From NCBI GenBank assembly GCA_032717465.1, contig CM064632.1:23419465-23483464 (forward strand): DNA of 64,000 nucleotides, written 5' to 3'. This DNA is from Coenobita brevimanus (taxonomy: Eukaryota; Arthropoda; Malacostraca; Decapoda; Coenobitidae). The notes below the pieces were generated by a model. That model made no database searches, had not been told where the DNA came from, and saw only the letters and a program-made list of their open reading frames with translations. Position numbers and translations under genes: made by a program. Below, piece by piece: positions 14,743 through 27,915 of this stretch (positions within the stretch are counted from its first letter, which is position 1; each line of letters begins with the position of its first letter).

Positions 14743-15679
14743 CACGAACCATAGAAAACATTAGTCTTACACCACTGACAAGATATTAACAGAGGGCTGG
14801 TGGGCTCCACCTCTTGTGTAGTTGGCACTGGGCTGGAAAACAAATGTACGACCCAGAAATTAATGTCTAGACTGATGGGGTCCTCAGTAAGCTAATATTT
14901 GGTGTGAGCAGCAGGAAAGGAAGGAAACGATTGTAGGCGGAGGAGGAAGAGGAGGAGGCAGAGGAGGGGGAGGAGGAGGAGGAGGAGGGGGAGGAGGAGA
15001 AGAAGGAGGAAGAGGAGGAGGATACATGACAGACAATGTAGAAGAGGAAAACGAGATAGCACGGAGGAGAAATGATAAATACATATGAATTAACAACTAG
15101 TGCTGTGGTTGGATGAACTTGATATATTTTTCTTTCGAAACTAAATATTCCAGTTGTAGAAAGAAGTGGGGATATGAGAATTTAATTTTCCGTTCGTAAG
15201 TAGATTTTTTCTCCTAGGAAGAAGACATAAGAAGATCCAAAAAATTACTGCATATTAAAATACAATTACTGAATAAATAATAATCTAGGCTAGAGCAGGT
15301 TATACAAAAATGATCTTTGTTACGAAAAGGAACTGACCGCAAGTTTCTCTGTGGATCATCGAGAACACGAGAAATGGAAAGAATTAATATAAAAAATAAA
15401 ATCCATAATCATTTTTAAAGAATCTTAGTAAGGGCAGGTGGTACAAAAACCTACCTTTGTTACAAGGTTGAAGTCACCTTAAATTTACTGCAATAATCAA
15501 AGAGAATGAGAGACAGGGAAAATTCTGCTTTCTTCTTCCTTTATCAGTGGTGAAAAAATATGCTAGTTGGGTGGGAGAACTGTTCAAATGTTTCTTTGTC
15601 AATAAACGTTCTTGAGAAAATTGGGTGAACGTTTGTGTTGTTTGAAGGGAAAATCCTATTAAAATGACAACGAGATACA

Positions 15680-15714
<35 letters not shown>

Positions 15715-16261
15715 TGGCTGATGTTACGGAAGAAACAAATGAACGAAAAAAAGTCCAAAAATTTTTATAAAGATTAAGCATGCAGGTGCGCAGAGAAAAT
15801 ATATAACCTGACGGATATACAGGTAGACTAGGTAGAATACGTAGTTAAACAGGTAGACATTTGAAACGGTAGATAAATATAAACTGAATTGTACGTAGAT
15901 AGCTTGATGCACTGATTTATGAGTAGAATTTATTGGTAGTTCGGATATCCATGTCGGGAGAGTTGCATGTGGATAGGCTAAATGATAGACTGGTAAGCAT
16001 ATTAATTCATAGGTAGTTATTGATATTAGAGCGAAGGGACAGAACTAAAAGTAGGTGATAATCATGAAGGTCTGGCAATGCAAAGAGAAAGAATATAAAG
16101 GAAAACACAGAAGAGGTAAAAATGAGGAAATAAAACAGCACACAATGGAAAGTGGAGGAAGGAGTGAAGAAAGGGAGAGGATATTAAATGTAAAAGATAA
16201 GGAGAGAGAGAGAGAGAGAGAGAGAGAGCTCGTCGCCTGGGAGATGCTGGTAACTCGTTGT

Positions 16262-16480
16262 GGTAGTTGTGGTGGTTTGTGGTAGTTATGGTGGTTGTGG
16301 TAGTTGTGGTGGTAGTGGTAGTTGTGGTGGTAGTGGTAGTTGTGGTGGTAGTGGTAGTTGTGGTGGTAGTGGTAGTTTTGGTGGTAGTGCCAGCTGTAGA
16401 TATGGTAGGAGTGGGTGTTAGTTGTCAGTGGTAAGTGTGGTAGTGGTGGTTGTGGTAGTGGTGATTGTGGTAGGTAGAAA
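16262..16480. repeat. GTGGTA-based 18-bp minisatellite
   Basis: Repeats of GTGGTGGTAGTGGTAGTT and variants. The paralogous stretch in copy 2 (about 24830-25020) is similar but less regular. Confidence 0.85.
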
Positions 16481-16520
16481 GGTAGACATATTTTTGGATT
16501 TTGAAGGTTTTGTGTACATT

Positions 16521-16891
16521 TATTTAAGAGGAGCCTGTGGAGTCACACGGAGAGACAGGCTGACGAATGAGGATATAAAGGAGCGTTGTGGTGTGGATGT
16601 GGATGTGATAGGAAGCGTTATGAGAAACACACTGAGATGGTTTGGCCATATGGAGAGGATGGAGGGTGAAAGACTGACGAAGAGAGTGTATGTGAGTGAG
16701 GTGGAGGGGGGAAGAGGGAGGGGGAGGCCGAGGATGAGATGGAGGGATGGGGTGGAGAGGTATATAACAGAGGGGGGTGTGAGTTGGGAGCAGGGCAGTG
16801 AAATGGCGGGGGACAGGGCGACTTGGAGGCGATTTGTTTGTGGCCACCCCAAACGGGATTGAGGCGTCTGGCAATAGATAGATAGACAGAG
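16521..16891 (+). mobile_element. LINE 3' fragment (RT C-terminal region), family L with TAGA tail
   Basis: The frame at about 16530-16862 encodes the last ~110 residues of a non-LTR retrotransposon polymerase: RGACGV near the start, then LRWFGHMERM, then a GRGRGRPRMRWRDGV segment, and FVCGHPKRD before the stop. This WFGH...GRPR...W.D pattern is typical of the region downstream of the RT domain in many animal LINEs. The 3' end is GGCGTCTGGCAATAGATAGA. The fragment is flanked by a 10-bp duplication, TGTGTACATT, at 16511-16520 and 16892-16901, and the paralogous site near 25052-25062 is empty. It is therefore a 5'-truncated insertion that landed after the segmental duplication. The clade is not resolved. 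Confidence 0.88.
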
Positions 16892-16999
16892 TGTGTACAT
16901 TATTAGTTGTGGTAGTTGTGGTTGTGGAATAAAGGTGGTTGTAGTGGTGGTTAATGGGTAAGGGTTGTTGTGGCAATGGACTTGTGGTAGTGCTCCTTG

Positions 17000-17360
17000 C
17001 TACTATGAGTGTGTGGGACGGGAGTGGCAGGAGTGGTGGTGGAGGTAGCAGCCACAGTGGAGGTAGTAGCGATAATGGTAGTGGTGGTGAAGTGGTAAAC
17101 ATAATAGGCACGGTGTATGAATTATTAGTTATGATAATTGTCGTTGGTGTTACTGATAAAGGCGATTGTAATAATGCCAGGCAATATTGGTGGCAGGATC
17201 ATGATAGTGGTTGCAGCAGTGGTGGTTGGTTTAGTTGTAATGGTAATGGTAGTGGCCACAGCCAGCCTTGTTCACGGTGGTGGTGGTGATGGTGGTGGTG
17301 GTGGTGATGGTGGTGGTGATGGTGGTGGTGGTGGTGATGGTGGTGGTGGTGGTGATCCTT
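17000..17360. repeat. (GGT)n/(GGTGAT)n-rich stretch
   Basis: G/T-rich sequence ending in a regular GTGGTGGTGATG array at 17270-17356. The paralogue at about 25450-25490 is shorter and pure (GGT)n, showing independent length change in the two copies. Confidence 0.85.
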
Positions 17361-17769
17361 CGTACCATTTACCGACTGAATGATCACAGTAATTGGGGTG
17401 AAGATGGTAACTGTAATTTGTATGATGGTGGGAGCTTTGTCGATGCTGTTGGTAGCTATGGTAACAATGGTGAGGGTTACCTCGATGGTGAGAGTTAAGA
17501 TAACAGAGGCAGCTGTGGTGACAGGTGTGGTGACAGACTTTGTGCTTCAGTAATGATGGCGTCGATAATGATGGTGATGCGATGGTGACTGTGGTAGCTG
17601 GGACTAACAGACTGACTGACACAAATAACAAAAGAAGAAATAAAAAGAAAGAGAGAGACGAGTAGATGGAAACCCAGAAGACATACGGAGTTATACATCC
17701 ATCTATCTACCTACCGATCTATCTATACACATATATATACATAAATACACACACAATCGTATACACATA

Positions 17770-17881
<112 letters not shown>

Positions 17882-18289
17882 TTCGCGAGGGCAAGATAAA
17901 ATAAAGACTCCAATTTAGACGTAAACTAAAATTTGCCCTTTTTTCTCGTATCCTTCTTGCTATGTCCATTCCTGCATCGCATCCTCTAACACATTCCTTG
18001 CCTCTTTTTCCCTCAATTTTCTTCCCTCGCTTCCTTCCTTGTCCACCTAGTGTGTATATATTTGCTTTCTCTTTGACGTTTCTCCATAATTTTTCTCTAA
18101 GTTTTATTTCAGTTCTATTTTTACTGTCATCCAACACCTCCTCTTGTGATTCCAATGTTTATTTCTTTCGTCTTTTGTTTTCCGGCTTCTTTCGTTCCCT
18201 CTTCCTTAGCTCAGTCTTTTCATTTCCTTCCTTTCTTCACCTGACTCTCACTCATTCTCCTTCTTCTCTTTTAGCTTGATCGTACTCTT

Positions 18290-18340
<51 letters not shown>

Positions 18341-18405
18341 CTCTCTCTCTCTCTCTCCACCGTACTTTCACCGATTCTCCTTTTTCCCCATTTAGCTTCA
18401 TCGTA

Positions 18406-18467
<62 letters not shown>

Positions 18468-18580
18468 ACCTTCCTTTCACCGATTCTCCTTTTTCTCTTT
18501 TAGCTTCATCGCTCTCTCTCTCTCTCTCTCTTCACCTTCCTTTCACCGATTCTCCTTTTTCCCCATTTAGCTTCATCGTA

Positions 18581-18633
<53 letters not shown>

Positions 18634-18679
18634 CTTTACTTTAACCGATTCTCCTTTTTCCCCATTTAGCTTCATCGTA

Positions 18680-18730
<51 letters not shown>

Positions 18731-18776
18731 CCGTACTTTCACCGATTCTCCTTTTTCCCCATTTAGCTTCATCGTA

Positions 18777-18812
<36 letters not shown>

Positions 18813-18862
18813 ACTTTAACCGATTATTCTTTTTCCCCATTTAGCTTTATCGTACATTCTCA

Positions 18863-18908
<46 letters not shown>

Positions 18909-18955
18909 ACTTTACTTTAACCGATTCTCCTTTATCCCCATTTAGCTTCATCGTA

Positions 18956-19014
<59 letters not shown>

Positions 19015-19061
19015 CCGTACTTTCACCGATTTTTTTTTTTCCCCCATTTAGCTTTATCGTA

Positions 19062-19121
<60 letters not shown>

Positions 19122-19162
19122 ACCTTCCTTTCACCGATTCTCCTTTTTCTCTTTTAGCTTCA

Positions 19163-19238
<76 letters not shown>

Positions 19239-19284
19239 CTTTACTTTAACCGATTCTCCTTTTTCCCCATTTAGCTTCATCGTA

Positions 19285-19347
<63 letters not shown>

Positions 19348-19393
19348 CTTTACTTTAACCGATTCTCCTTTTTCCCCATTTAGCTTCATCGTA

Positions 19394-19470
<77 letters not shown>

Positions 19471-19518
19471 CACTTTACTTTAACCGATTCTCCTTTTTCC
19501 CCATTTAGCTTCATCGTA

Positions 19519-19567
<49 letters not shown>

Positions 19568-19615
19568 CACTTTACTTTAACCGATTCTCCTTTTTCCCCA
19601 TTTAGCTTCATCGTA

Positions 19616-19666
<51 letters not shown>

Positions 19667-19788
19667 CTTTAACCGATTCTCCTTTTTCCCCATTTAGCTT
19701 CATCGTACATTCTCTCTCACTCTCTCTCTCTCTCTCTCCACCGTACTTTCACCGATTCTTCTTTTTCCCCATTTAGCTTTATCGTACA

Positions 19789-19855
<67 letters not shown>

Positions 19856-19897
19856 CCTTACTTTCACTCATTCTCCTTCTTCTCTTTTAGCTTGATC

Positions 19898-19930
<33 letters not shown>
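18290..19930. repeat. Composite array: ~50-bp unit alternating with (CT)n
   Basis: About 16 copies of a roughly 50-bp unit carrying ACCGATTCTCCTTTTTCCCC, TTTAGCTTCATCG and usually TACATT are separated by (CT)n runs of about 20-80 bp. Unit variants (CCACTTTACTTTAACC, CCACCGTACTTTCACC, TTCACCTTCCTTTCACC) recur in patches. The matching place in copy 2 (about 26295-26335) has a single unit, so the array expanded in copy 1 or collapsed in copy 2. Confidence 0.92.
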
Positions 19931-19936
<6 letters not shown>

Positions 19937-20021
19937 TCCGCCGTGTAAGCATTAGTTCTTCCCTTTGCATCTGTCTTATATGTATCAGGTCTTTCTTATA
20001 TGTATCTGTATTTTCTTCAAT

Positions 20022-20239
20022 GGCCCGTTGCTTAAGGAGACTCCCTAGCACCTTTTCCGTAGCGATTTATTTTTGGATACGGACGGTTGGTATAATTTTG
20101 TACGTTATCGATGAAGAGCATGGTAATACTAATATGATTTAAATAACACAGCATAAGTGGATATAAAGGTGTCATAAGCAAAATAAATCGCTTCGGTAGA
20201 GGTGTTAAGAAGCTTCCTCAACCGACGAGAATACTGGCC
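20022..20239. mobile_element. MITE-like element, family M (copy 2)
   Basis: Starts GGCCCGTTGCTTAAGGAGAC and ends CCGACGAGAATACTGGCC, with inverted inner motifs GTAGCGATTTATTTTTGG and CAAAATAAATCGCTTCGG. It is about 218 bp. It is paralogous to the copy at 28598, so this insertion predates the segmental duplication. Confidence 0.88.
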
Positions 20240-20349
20240 TGTGTGTGTGGAAAAGTAAGCCTTGGGGAAGCCTTGGGGAAGCTTTGAGAAACCACCTGCT
20301 CATAGAATATTGGAAGGTGAGCATCAAGTGGTGAATTTTAAAGACAATA

Positions 20350-21754
20350 TTGGTGAGGATGCGAGGCAGGGTGAGGAAGAGAAGGAAGGAGGAAGGAAAG
20401 AGGAGGAGAGGGAAGGAGGAAAGAGTAGGAGGGGGAAGGAGAAAGGAAAGAGTAGGAGAGGGAGGGAGGAAGGAGGAAAGAGTAGGTGAGGGAGGGAGGA
20501 AGAAGGAAAGAGTAGGTGAGGGAGGGAGGAAGGAAAGAGGAGGAGAGGGAAGGAGGAAGGAAAGAGGAGGAGAGGGAAGGAGGAAGGAAAGAGTAGGAGA
20601 GGGAGGCAGGAAGGAAAGAGTAGGTGAGGGAGGCAGGAAGGAAAGAGTAGGTGAGGGAGGGAGGAAGGAAAAAGGAGGAGAGGGAGGCAGGAAGGAAAGA
20701 GTAGGTGAGGGAGGCAGGAAGGAAAGAGTAGGTGAGGGAGGGAGGAAGGAAAGAGTAGGTGAGGGAGGCAGGAAGGAAAGAGTAGGTGAGGGAGGCAGGA
20801 AGGAAAGAGTAGGTGAGGGAGGTAGGAAGGAAAGAGTAGGTGAGGGAGGGAGGAAGGAAAGAGTAGGTGAGGGAGGGAGGAAGGAAAAAGGAGGAGAGGG
20901 AGGGAGAGACTATAAAAAACTGACAACGAGAGGAAAAGAGAGGACAGGAAAGACGGGAGGTAGGAAAGAGGGAAGGAAGGGAGGGAAGAGGATGAGAGGG
21001 AGAGAAAGACTAAAAAATCTGAAGAAGAAAGGAGAGGAGGTGGTAGGAAAGAGGGGAGATGGGAAGGAGGGAAGGGAGGAAACAGAAGGAGGGAAAGACT
21101 ATAAAATATGATGAAGGGAGAGGAGGTGGTAGGAAAGAGGGGAGGTAGGTAAGAGGGAAGGGAGGAAACAGGAGGGAGAGACTATATAGACTGAGAAAGA
21201 GGGGAACGAAGGGGCTAGAAAGAGGGGAGGTAGAAAAGAGGGAAGGGAGGAAAGAGAAGGAGCGGGAGGGAGAGACTATATAGAAAAAGGGAGAGAGAAG
21301 AAGAGGATGGAGGAAAGAGGGGAGGGATGCGGTAATATGAATGAGGGGAAAGGGGGGAGGGCGCGGAACGAAAGAAGGGGGAAAGGAAGAAGGGAGAGAA
21401 AACTCTGCAAAGAATGAGGGAGAGAGGGGAAGGGGAGGTAGGAAAGAGGGGAGGAGAGAGGAAGAAAGGGAGAGAAAACACTGTAAAGAATGAGGGAGAG
21501 AGGGGAAGAGGAGGTGGGAAAGAGGGGAGGAGAGAGGAAGAAAGGGAGAGAAAACACTGTAAAGAATGAGGGAGAGAGGGGAAAGGGAGGTAGGAAAGAG
21601 GGGAGGAAAGATCTAGGAGACTGGGGGAGAGGATAGGAGGTGGGGAATAAAAGACTAAGGGGAAATTTGGGATAGAAGAGGGGAAAGACCGAGGAAGAGA
21701 GCGGAGAAGGAGTAGGGAAGGGGAGGAAAGGGAATGATGGAAGAAGTGAAAAAT

Positions 21755-21807
<53 letters not shown>

Positions 21808-22121
21808 ACTGTAGACGAAAGAGAACGAGTACGTGTGAACGAGAGAGAGAGAGAGAGAAATGAAAAAGACAGAGGAAAGAGGAAGAGGAAGAAAACAAGG
21901 ACAGAGGGGGAAGAGGAGATAGGGAAGAATGAAAAGAAAAGGTTATAAAGGAAGTAATAAAGGAAAGAGACAAAGGTGAGAACGAAAGAGGAAGAAAAAT
22001 GAAAAGTGAAATATTAAAAGCCAACATAGTGAAGAAGGAAGGAGGAGGAGGAGGAGGAGGAGGAGGAGGAGGAGGAGGAGGAGGAGGAGGAGGAGGAGGA
22101 GGAGGAGGAGGAGGAGGAGGA
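20350..22121. repeat. Purine tract with 27-bp minisatellite, (GA)n and (GGA)27
   Basis: About 1.8 kb of G/A on the plus strand. From 20460 to 20890 a 27-bp unit (AAAGAGTAGGTGAGGGAGG plus eight more bases) repeats about 16 times. From 21400 to 21600 a ~76-bp unit repeats about three times. (GA)n occupies 21761-21803 and (GGA)n 22040-22120. Frames of 200-300 codons on either strand are repeat products. The counterpart in copy 2 is 28880-30090. Confidence 0.9.
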
Positions 22122-22764
22122 TTACACAGGAAAGCAAACAGCAACAGACCTTATGGTCCTTTCGAGGCTGCTTGTTACAGAGAAAACTATGACTACAAGA
22201 TCCAACTCTACATGCTGAAGGATAAGGATAGTTAAGCAAGAAGGCTCCCCCCACCACCAAACCCTCCAGGAAAAAGTGAGAAAAACCACCATGCAGCATG
22301 GAAAAACTGACATGGAAATTTCATAGGAAACACTGGAAAGGAAAAGTCACATTCTATCATACTTTATCTATAAGCTACCCGATTGAGTAACCTGAGGAGA
22401 AGGAGGAGGAGGAGGAGGAGGAGAAAAATGTAATGAAAAAGGAAGAGAGAGAGGGAAGACCGAGGATGAGGCGAAAGAAGTGGCAGGAAAGAAAAAAGTA
22501 GCTTGAGAGATGGAAGGGAGGAAGAAGGAAGGTGGAGGGAAGGAAGGAAAGCGGAAGAAAAGAAGGAAAACTGGAGGGACGTGGCTTTAGTCTGGGGAAA
22601 AATTATCTGAAGGGCGTGAGGAAAAGGAAGGAGGGAGGCTGAGTCAAGAAATATATCAGGCTAAGTGTGTGTGTGGCGGTGAGATATAAAGGATTAAGTC
22701 TGACTTTTAGTTTAAGAAGGAGTTGTGGACCAAGTAGAGACCAAGACTGAGAAGAAATGACGAT

Positions 22765-23040
22765 AGAGATGCTTGATACAGAGGAAATGATACAGCATAC
22801 ATGTGCATGATGCACAGGAAATGATACAGGATAAAGGTGCTTAATACAGAGGCAATTAGGCTGCTAGTAAGGTGTCTGACAGAGGAAATTATGCTACAAT
22901 ATAAAGGTGCTTGATGTAGAGGAAATGATGCAGAATACTGGTGTTTAATACAGAGGAAATGATACAATACAAGGTGCTTGAAACAAAGGAAATGACAATA
23001 CAGGTGCTTGATACTGAGAAAATGATGTCACAGTACTGAA
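22765..23040. repeat. Irregular ~33-bp minisatellite (GGTGCTTGATACAGAGGAAA)
   Basis: About eight degenerate units based on GGTGCTTGATACAGAGGAAA plus ATGATACAG. The same array is present in copy 2 at about 36690-36960, so it is older than the duplication. Confidence 0.85.
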
Positions 23041-23139
23041 GGACTTAAGAATGTAACTTTTACGCTACGATGCTGCTGCATGTTATTCTAGACACCGTCA
23101 GTTTTATTCTGGTCAGGGAAACCACTGCCTTCCAAACGG

Positions 23140-23365
23140 TCAACGTTTTATTTATTCTAACTTGGCCTGAAACTTCAATCCCTCTATCTTCACTGATGAT
23201 CTGCAACGACTGATGAACAACAGGATACGATGTTAGCCACGAAGACGTGCTATGAACTGGATGCAGAGCTGTAGCATCGTCTTTTTGAGCCACTGAGCTA
23301 CATGAAATAGGCTGCAAAGGGACGAAAATCTGGGGCAAGTTTAGGTGAAAAGGGTACAGGGACCA
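23140..23365 (+). repeat. Dispersed repeat R2 (copy 1)
   Basis: About 205-bp unit recognised by TCTAACTTGGCCTGAAACTT at its start, then CACGAAGACGTGCTATG and AGGGACGAAAATCTGGG near its end. Other copies lie at 27705, 37040 (its segmental paralogue), 40700 and 40946. Non-coding; family unknown. Confidence 0.8.
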
Positions 23366-23523
23366 CGAGACGCCACACCTATGCTGAATATAGTCGTCTG
23401 TTTGAAGCAAGACATATTAGTCATCTAGGGATCTAGTAGGGATGAAGTGGATTTTGAGCAAAGTTGCATACGTAAAAAATAATCTGACATACGGGCAGAT
23501 GAGAGAGAGAGAGAGAGAGGGAG

Positions 23524-23526
<3 letters not shown>

Positions 23527-23577
<51 letters not shown>
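23527..23577. repeat. (GT)n run after (GA)n
   Basis: (GA)n at 23501-23519 is followed by GTGTGT to 23577. In copy 2 the same position (about 38975-38997) has only a (GA)n run and no (GT)n. Confidence 0.95.
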
Positions 23578-23581
<4 letters not shown>

Positions 23582-23901
23582 GAGTAGTGAAGGGAAATAC
23601 AGGAGCCCATAATGAGGATGGAGGTAGGTGAGAGGTGAAGATGAGGAACTGACGTGGTGCACGAGTACTAGAGCACCTTAATTAGGATCTCAAGAGCTTG
23701 ACAAGAACGGTAATAAGACAAGGCAAGACGAGTGTGCCATTACAGAGGCGGGAAAACGATATGGACACAGGAGGAGGAGGAGGAGGAGGAGGCATGACAG
23801 ACAATATAGAAAAGAAAAACGGGATACAGTACAGGGGAAAATGATGAACACATCAGAATGAACTAGTGCTGTGTTTGCATGGACTTGATATAACTTCCTT
23901 T

Positions 23902-24024
23902 ATCTATCTATCTATCTATAGCCCAACGTCTTAATTCCGCAAAGGGTGGCCGCAGACAAAACACCTCCACCTTGCTCTGTCACCTGTCATTTGATTGCCC
24001 TCCCTCCAACTCACTCCCCTTTTA
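23902..24024 (-). mobile_element. LINE 3' tail, family L
   Basis: On the minus strand this is the last ~120 bp of the LINE also seen at 16521 and 42760. It has GGAGGTGTTTTGTCTGCGGC, then GGCCACCCTTTGCGG, ending in (TAGA)n. It is absent from the paralogous place in copy 1 near 15130-15140. A 6-bp TCCTTT occurs on both sides and may be the target duplication. Confidence 0.8.
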
Positions 24025-24232
24025 TCCTTTCAGAATTAAATATTTCAGTTGTAGGAAGAACTGGGGATATGGGAAGGTAATATTCCGTTCGTAAGTAATT
24101 TTTTTTTTCCAGGAAGAAGACATGGAAGGATCCAAAATAAGAGAGGAAATAAAAATAACACAAAACTGTCCAAATATCCAATCTAGGCCACAGCAGGTTA
24201 TACAAAAATGATCTTTGTTACGAAAGAGAACT

Positions 24233-24400
24233 ATCTACCTATCTACTGCCAGATGCCATAATCCCGTATGAGGTGGCCATTTGACTCTAAGTTATTTGTT
24301 TTAAGGGGAGGGGCACTAACTCTTCACTAACCCACTTGCTGACATGTAGGGAGCACGTATGGTTTGGTTATATGATTACCACCCAGCGTTGTAAGTGGTT
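24233..24400 (-). mobile_element. SINE-like element, family S, with LINE-like TAGA tail
   Basis: On the minus strand it reads AACCACTTACAACGCTGGG at its start and ACGGGATTATGGCATCTGGC then (TAG[A/G])n at its end. It is the same family as 57852-58072. Copy 1 of the duplication runs straight through this position (GGAACTGACCGCAAG near 15330), so this is an insertion specific to copy 2. Confidence 0.83.
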
Positions 24401-24729
24401 GATCGTAAGTTTCTTTGTGGATCATAGAGAACACGAGAAATGAAAAGTATAAATACATAAATAAACACAATACATAACTTATAAAATCTTAGTAAGGAGA
24501 GGTGGTACAAAAGCCTACCAATGTTAGAAAACGAAAGCGACCTTCAATTTGTTGTATTAATCAAAGAAAGCGAGACACAGGGAAGTTTCTGCTTTCTTCT
24601 TCCTTTATCAGTGCTGTTAAAATATGCTGCCTGGGTGAGGGAGTTGTTCAAAACGTTTCATTCCGAATAAACGTTCCTGGGATAATAGGGTAAACGTTTG
24701 TGTTGACTGAAGGGAAAATCCTCTCTATC

Positions 24730-24734
<5 letters not shown>

Positions 24735-24794
<60 letters not shown>
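24735..24794. repeat. (GA)30 run
   Basis: Perfect 60-bp dinucleotide run, compared with about 34 bp at its paralogue (15680-15713). Confidence 0.97.
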
Positions 24795-24797
<3 letters not shown>

Positions 24798-25903
24798 CGT
24801 GATCTTGTCGCCTGGGGGAATACTGGTAATTGTGGTAGTTGTGGTGGTTGTTGAAAGACTGTTGTAGCTGTGGTAGTAGTGGTAGTTGTGGATATGAGAG
24901 GAGTGGGTGGTAGTTGTGGTAATGGTAGTTTAAGGTAGTGGTAGTTGTGGCATTAGCAGTTTGTTGGTAGTGGTGGTTGTGGTAGTGGTAGTCTGTGGTA
25001 GTGGTGGTTGTGGTAGGTGGGGTGGTAGATATATTTTTGGACTTTGACGGCCTGTGTGTGGATTATTAGTTGTGGTACTTGTGGTTATGGAATAAGGGTG
25101 GTAGTAGCGGTAGTTAATGGGTGATTGTGATATTTGTGGTGGCTGAGTTGTGGCAGTACTCGTTGCTACTATGCTGAGTGTGTGGGACGGGAGTGGCAGG
25201 AGTGGTGGTGGAGGTAGCAGCCACAGTAGAGGTAGTAGCGATAGTGGTAGTGGTGGTGTAGTGGTAAACATAACAGGCACGGTGTAGGAATTATTAGTTA
25301 TGATAATTGTCGTTGGTGTTACTGATAAAGGGGATTGTAATAATGCCAGGCAATACTGGTGGCAGGATCATGGTAATGGATGCAGCTGTGGTGGTAGGTT
25401 TAGTTGTAATGGTAATGGTAGTGGCCATAGCCAGCCTTGTTCTCGTTGGTATAGGTATAGGTGGTGGTGGTGGTGGTGGTGGTGGTGATCCTTCGCAGCA
25501 TTTACCGACTGAATAATCACAGTAACTGGGGTGAAGATGGTAACAGTAACCAGTATGATGGTGGGAGCTTTGTTGATGCTGTTGGTAGCTATGGTAAGAA
25601 TGGTGAGGGTTACGGCGATGGTGAGAGTTAAGATAACAGAGGCACTTGTAGTGACAGGTATGGTGACAGCCTTTGTGCTTCAGCAATGATGGCATCGATA
25701 ATGATGGTGATGCGATAGTGACAGTAGTAGTAGGGATAGATAGACTGACTGACACAAAATACAAAAGAAAAAAAGAAAAAGAAAGAGACTGATAGATGGA
25801 AACCCAGAAGACATACGGAGTTATACATCCATCTATCTACCTACCGATCTATCTATACACATATATATACATAAATACACATACAATCGTATACACATAC
25901 ACG

Positions 25904-26437
<534 letters not shown>

Positions 26438-27295
26438 CATATCAGAACGAGAATTAGGTTGAACATCGCAGAAATTCTTTACTGATAGCCTGTGATGGTA
26501 ATATTGGTAGTGGTCGTGGCTATGATAGTGATTGTGGCATTAGTAGCGGTTATGGTACAGGTGGTGGTAGTAGCTAAGGTAATGGTAGTGGCTATGGTAG
26601 GAGTGGCTGTGAGTTGATTGTGGTAGTGGTGGAGGAAATGAAGACAACAGGCAGTAAACGATGCAGCCTGTATATGTAAAGTACTGTATGCCAATCTCTG
26701 TGTGTTGAACCAGGCTGGCCAGACCCGTGATCTGCTCATAAGCAATACACTGGCGTTTTGCACTGTTGTTTCTGCTGTCTCCAATTTATCTTACTTACCT
26801 CAAAGGAGACAAAGAATTGGAAGGGATACAAGTAACCTCTATTAACTCCTTAACTAATAATATTCTCCCCAAAGTGTATAAAAGTAATAATACGCTTAAA
26901 AAGTCGTCATTGTAGAAAATAGGCTTATAATGGGACACTAAATATTTTCCACTTTAATAATGGCACTTTTCCTCGCTTAAAATTATTTGTATTTGGATTA
27001 TATGTATTTGTATTATTAGTATTACTAGTATTAATCCTTCTATTGTTGACACAATGCCAGTCTTCTATTACTGTTAAAGCTAAGAATTTTCTTGAGCTAC
27101 GAATGAGTCACAGGTGACTGAGAGCTAATTTGAGTGTTAATCCCGGTACCATTAACCCTCTCATGGTCGGAACAACTCCCTGTTAACGCTAAATTATTTT
27201 GTACAGCTGAGAATGAGTCACTGGAGCCTCAGTGGTACTATTGTTCTGGTAATAATTATTAACTAACGCCAAACGGTCGAGCTGAGAATGTCTTG

Positions 27296-27517
27296 GGCCA
27301 ATATTCTCGTCGGTTAAGGAAGCCCCCTAGCATCTCTGCCATAGCGATTTAGTTTAGCATACGGCTGGATAATATGAATCTGTATGCTATTTATGCTGAA
27401 AATGGAGGTAAAGGAATGCTTTAAATGACACCGAAGAGTGCAATAAGAGTAATAAGCAAAACAAATCGCTTAGGAGGAGATGTTGGGGAGCTTCCTTAAC
27501 CGACGAGAATACAGGTC
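27296..27517. mobile_element. MITE-like element, family M (copy 3)
   Basis: Left end GGGCCAATATTCTCGTCGGT, right end CCGACGAGAATACAGGTC, with inner AGCGATTTAGTTTAGC and CAAAACAAATCGCTTAGG. About 220 bp. It lies in the copy-2-only block and has no paralogue in copy 1. Confidence 0.88.
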
Positions 27518-27704
27518 TTGTAGTGTAGAAGGCTGGGAGTCTCAATATGTACTCTATGTATAATATGCTTCACTTTTATAACATGTACTTTAGCATTACA
27601 TGTACTTGCATTATGTATGTTATGTACTAAGTGTAATGCGTGATGTGCAAGACTCAAATAGATTAACTGCCTTATATGTCCTTGTCCTTGCATTCGTCTT
27701 ACAT

Positions 27705-27915
27705 GTACTATACTCATTTAACGCTAACTTGGCCTAAAACTGTCATATCTCCATCTTGGATGCTGAGTTATAAGGAGGGATTAACACTAGAATATGGTGC
27801 TAGTCACGAAGAAGCGCTACTGAAAGGATGGAGACCCGCAGTGTTTTCTTTACCAACGAACTACGTGAAATAATCTACAAAAAAACGAATATCCGGGCCA
27901 GGTTAAGGTGAAACA
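27705..27915 (+). repeat. Dispersed repeat R2 (copy 2)
   Basis: Carries GCTAACTTGGCCTAAAACTG, GTCACGAAGAAGCGCTACTG and CGAATATCCGGGCCAGGTTA in the order seen in the other R2 copies. Confidence 0.8.

Noticed and set aside
16422..16862. 146-codon frame as a host protein (WFGHMERM)
   Set aside because: It matches three other fragments with the same TAGA-tailed 3' end and is flanked by a target duplication. It is a LINE fragment.
18290..19930. CRISPR-like alternation of repeat and spacer
   Set aside because: The spacers are all (CT)n of variable length and the repeat blocks vary. This is a eukaryotic composite microsatellite.
20350..22144. Open frames of 200-309 codons on both strands
   Set aside because: The 27-bp and purine periodicities keep all frames open. 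The product is a repeat polymer.
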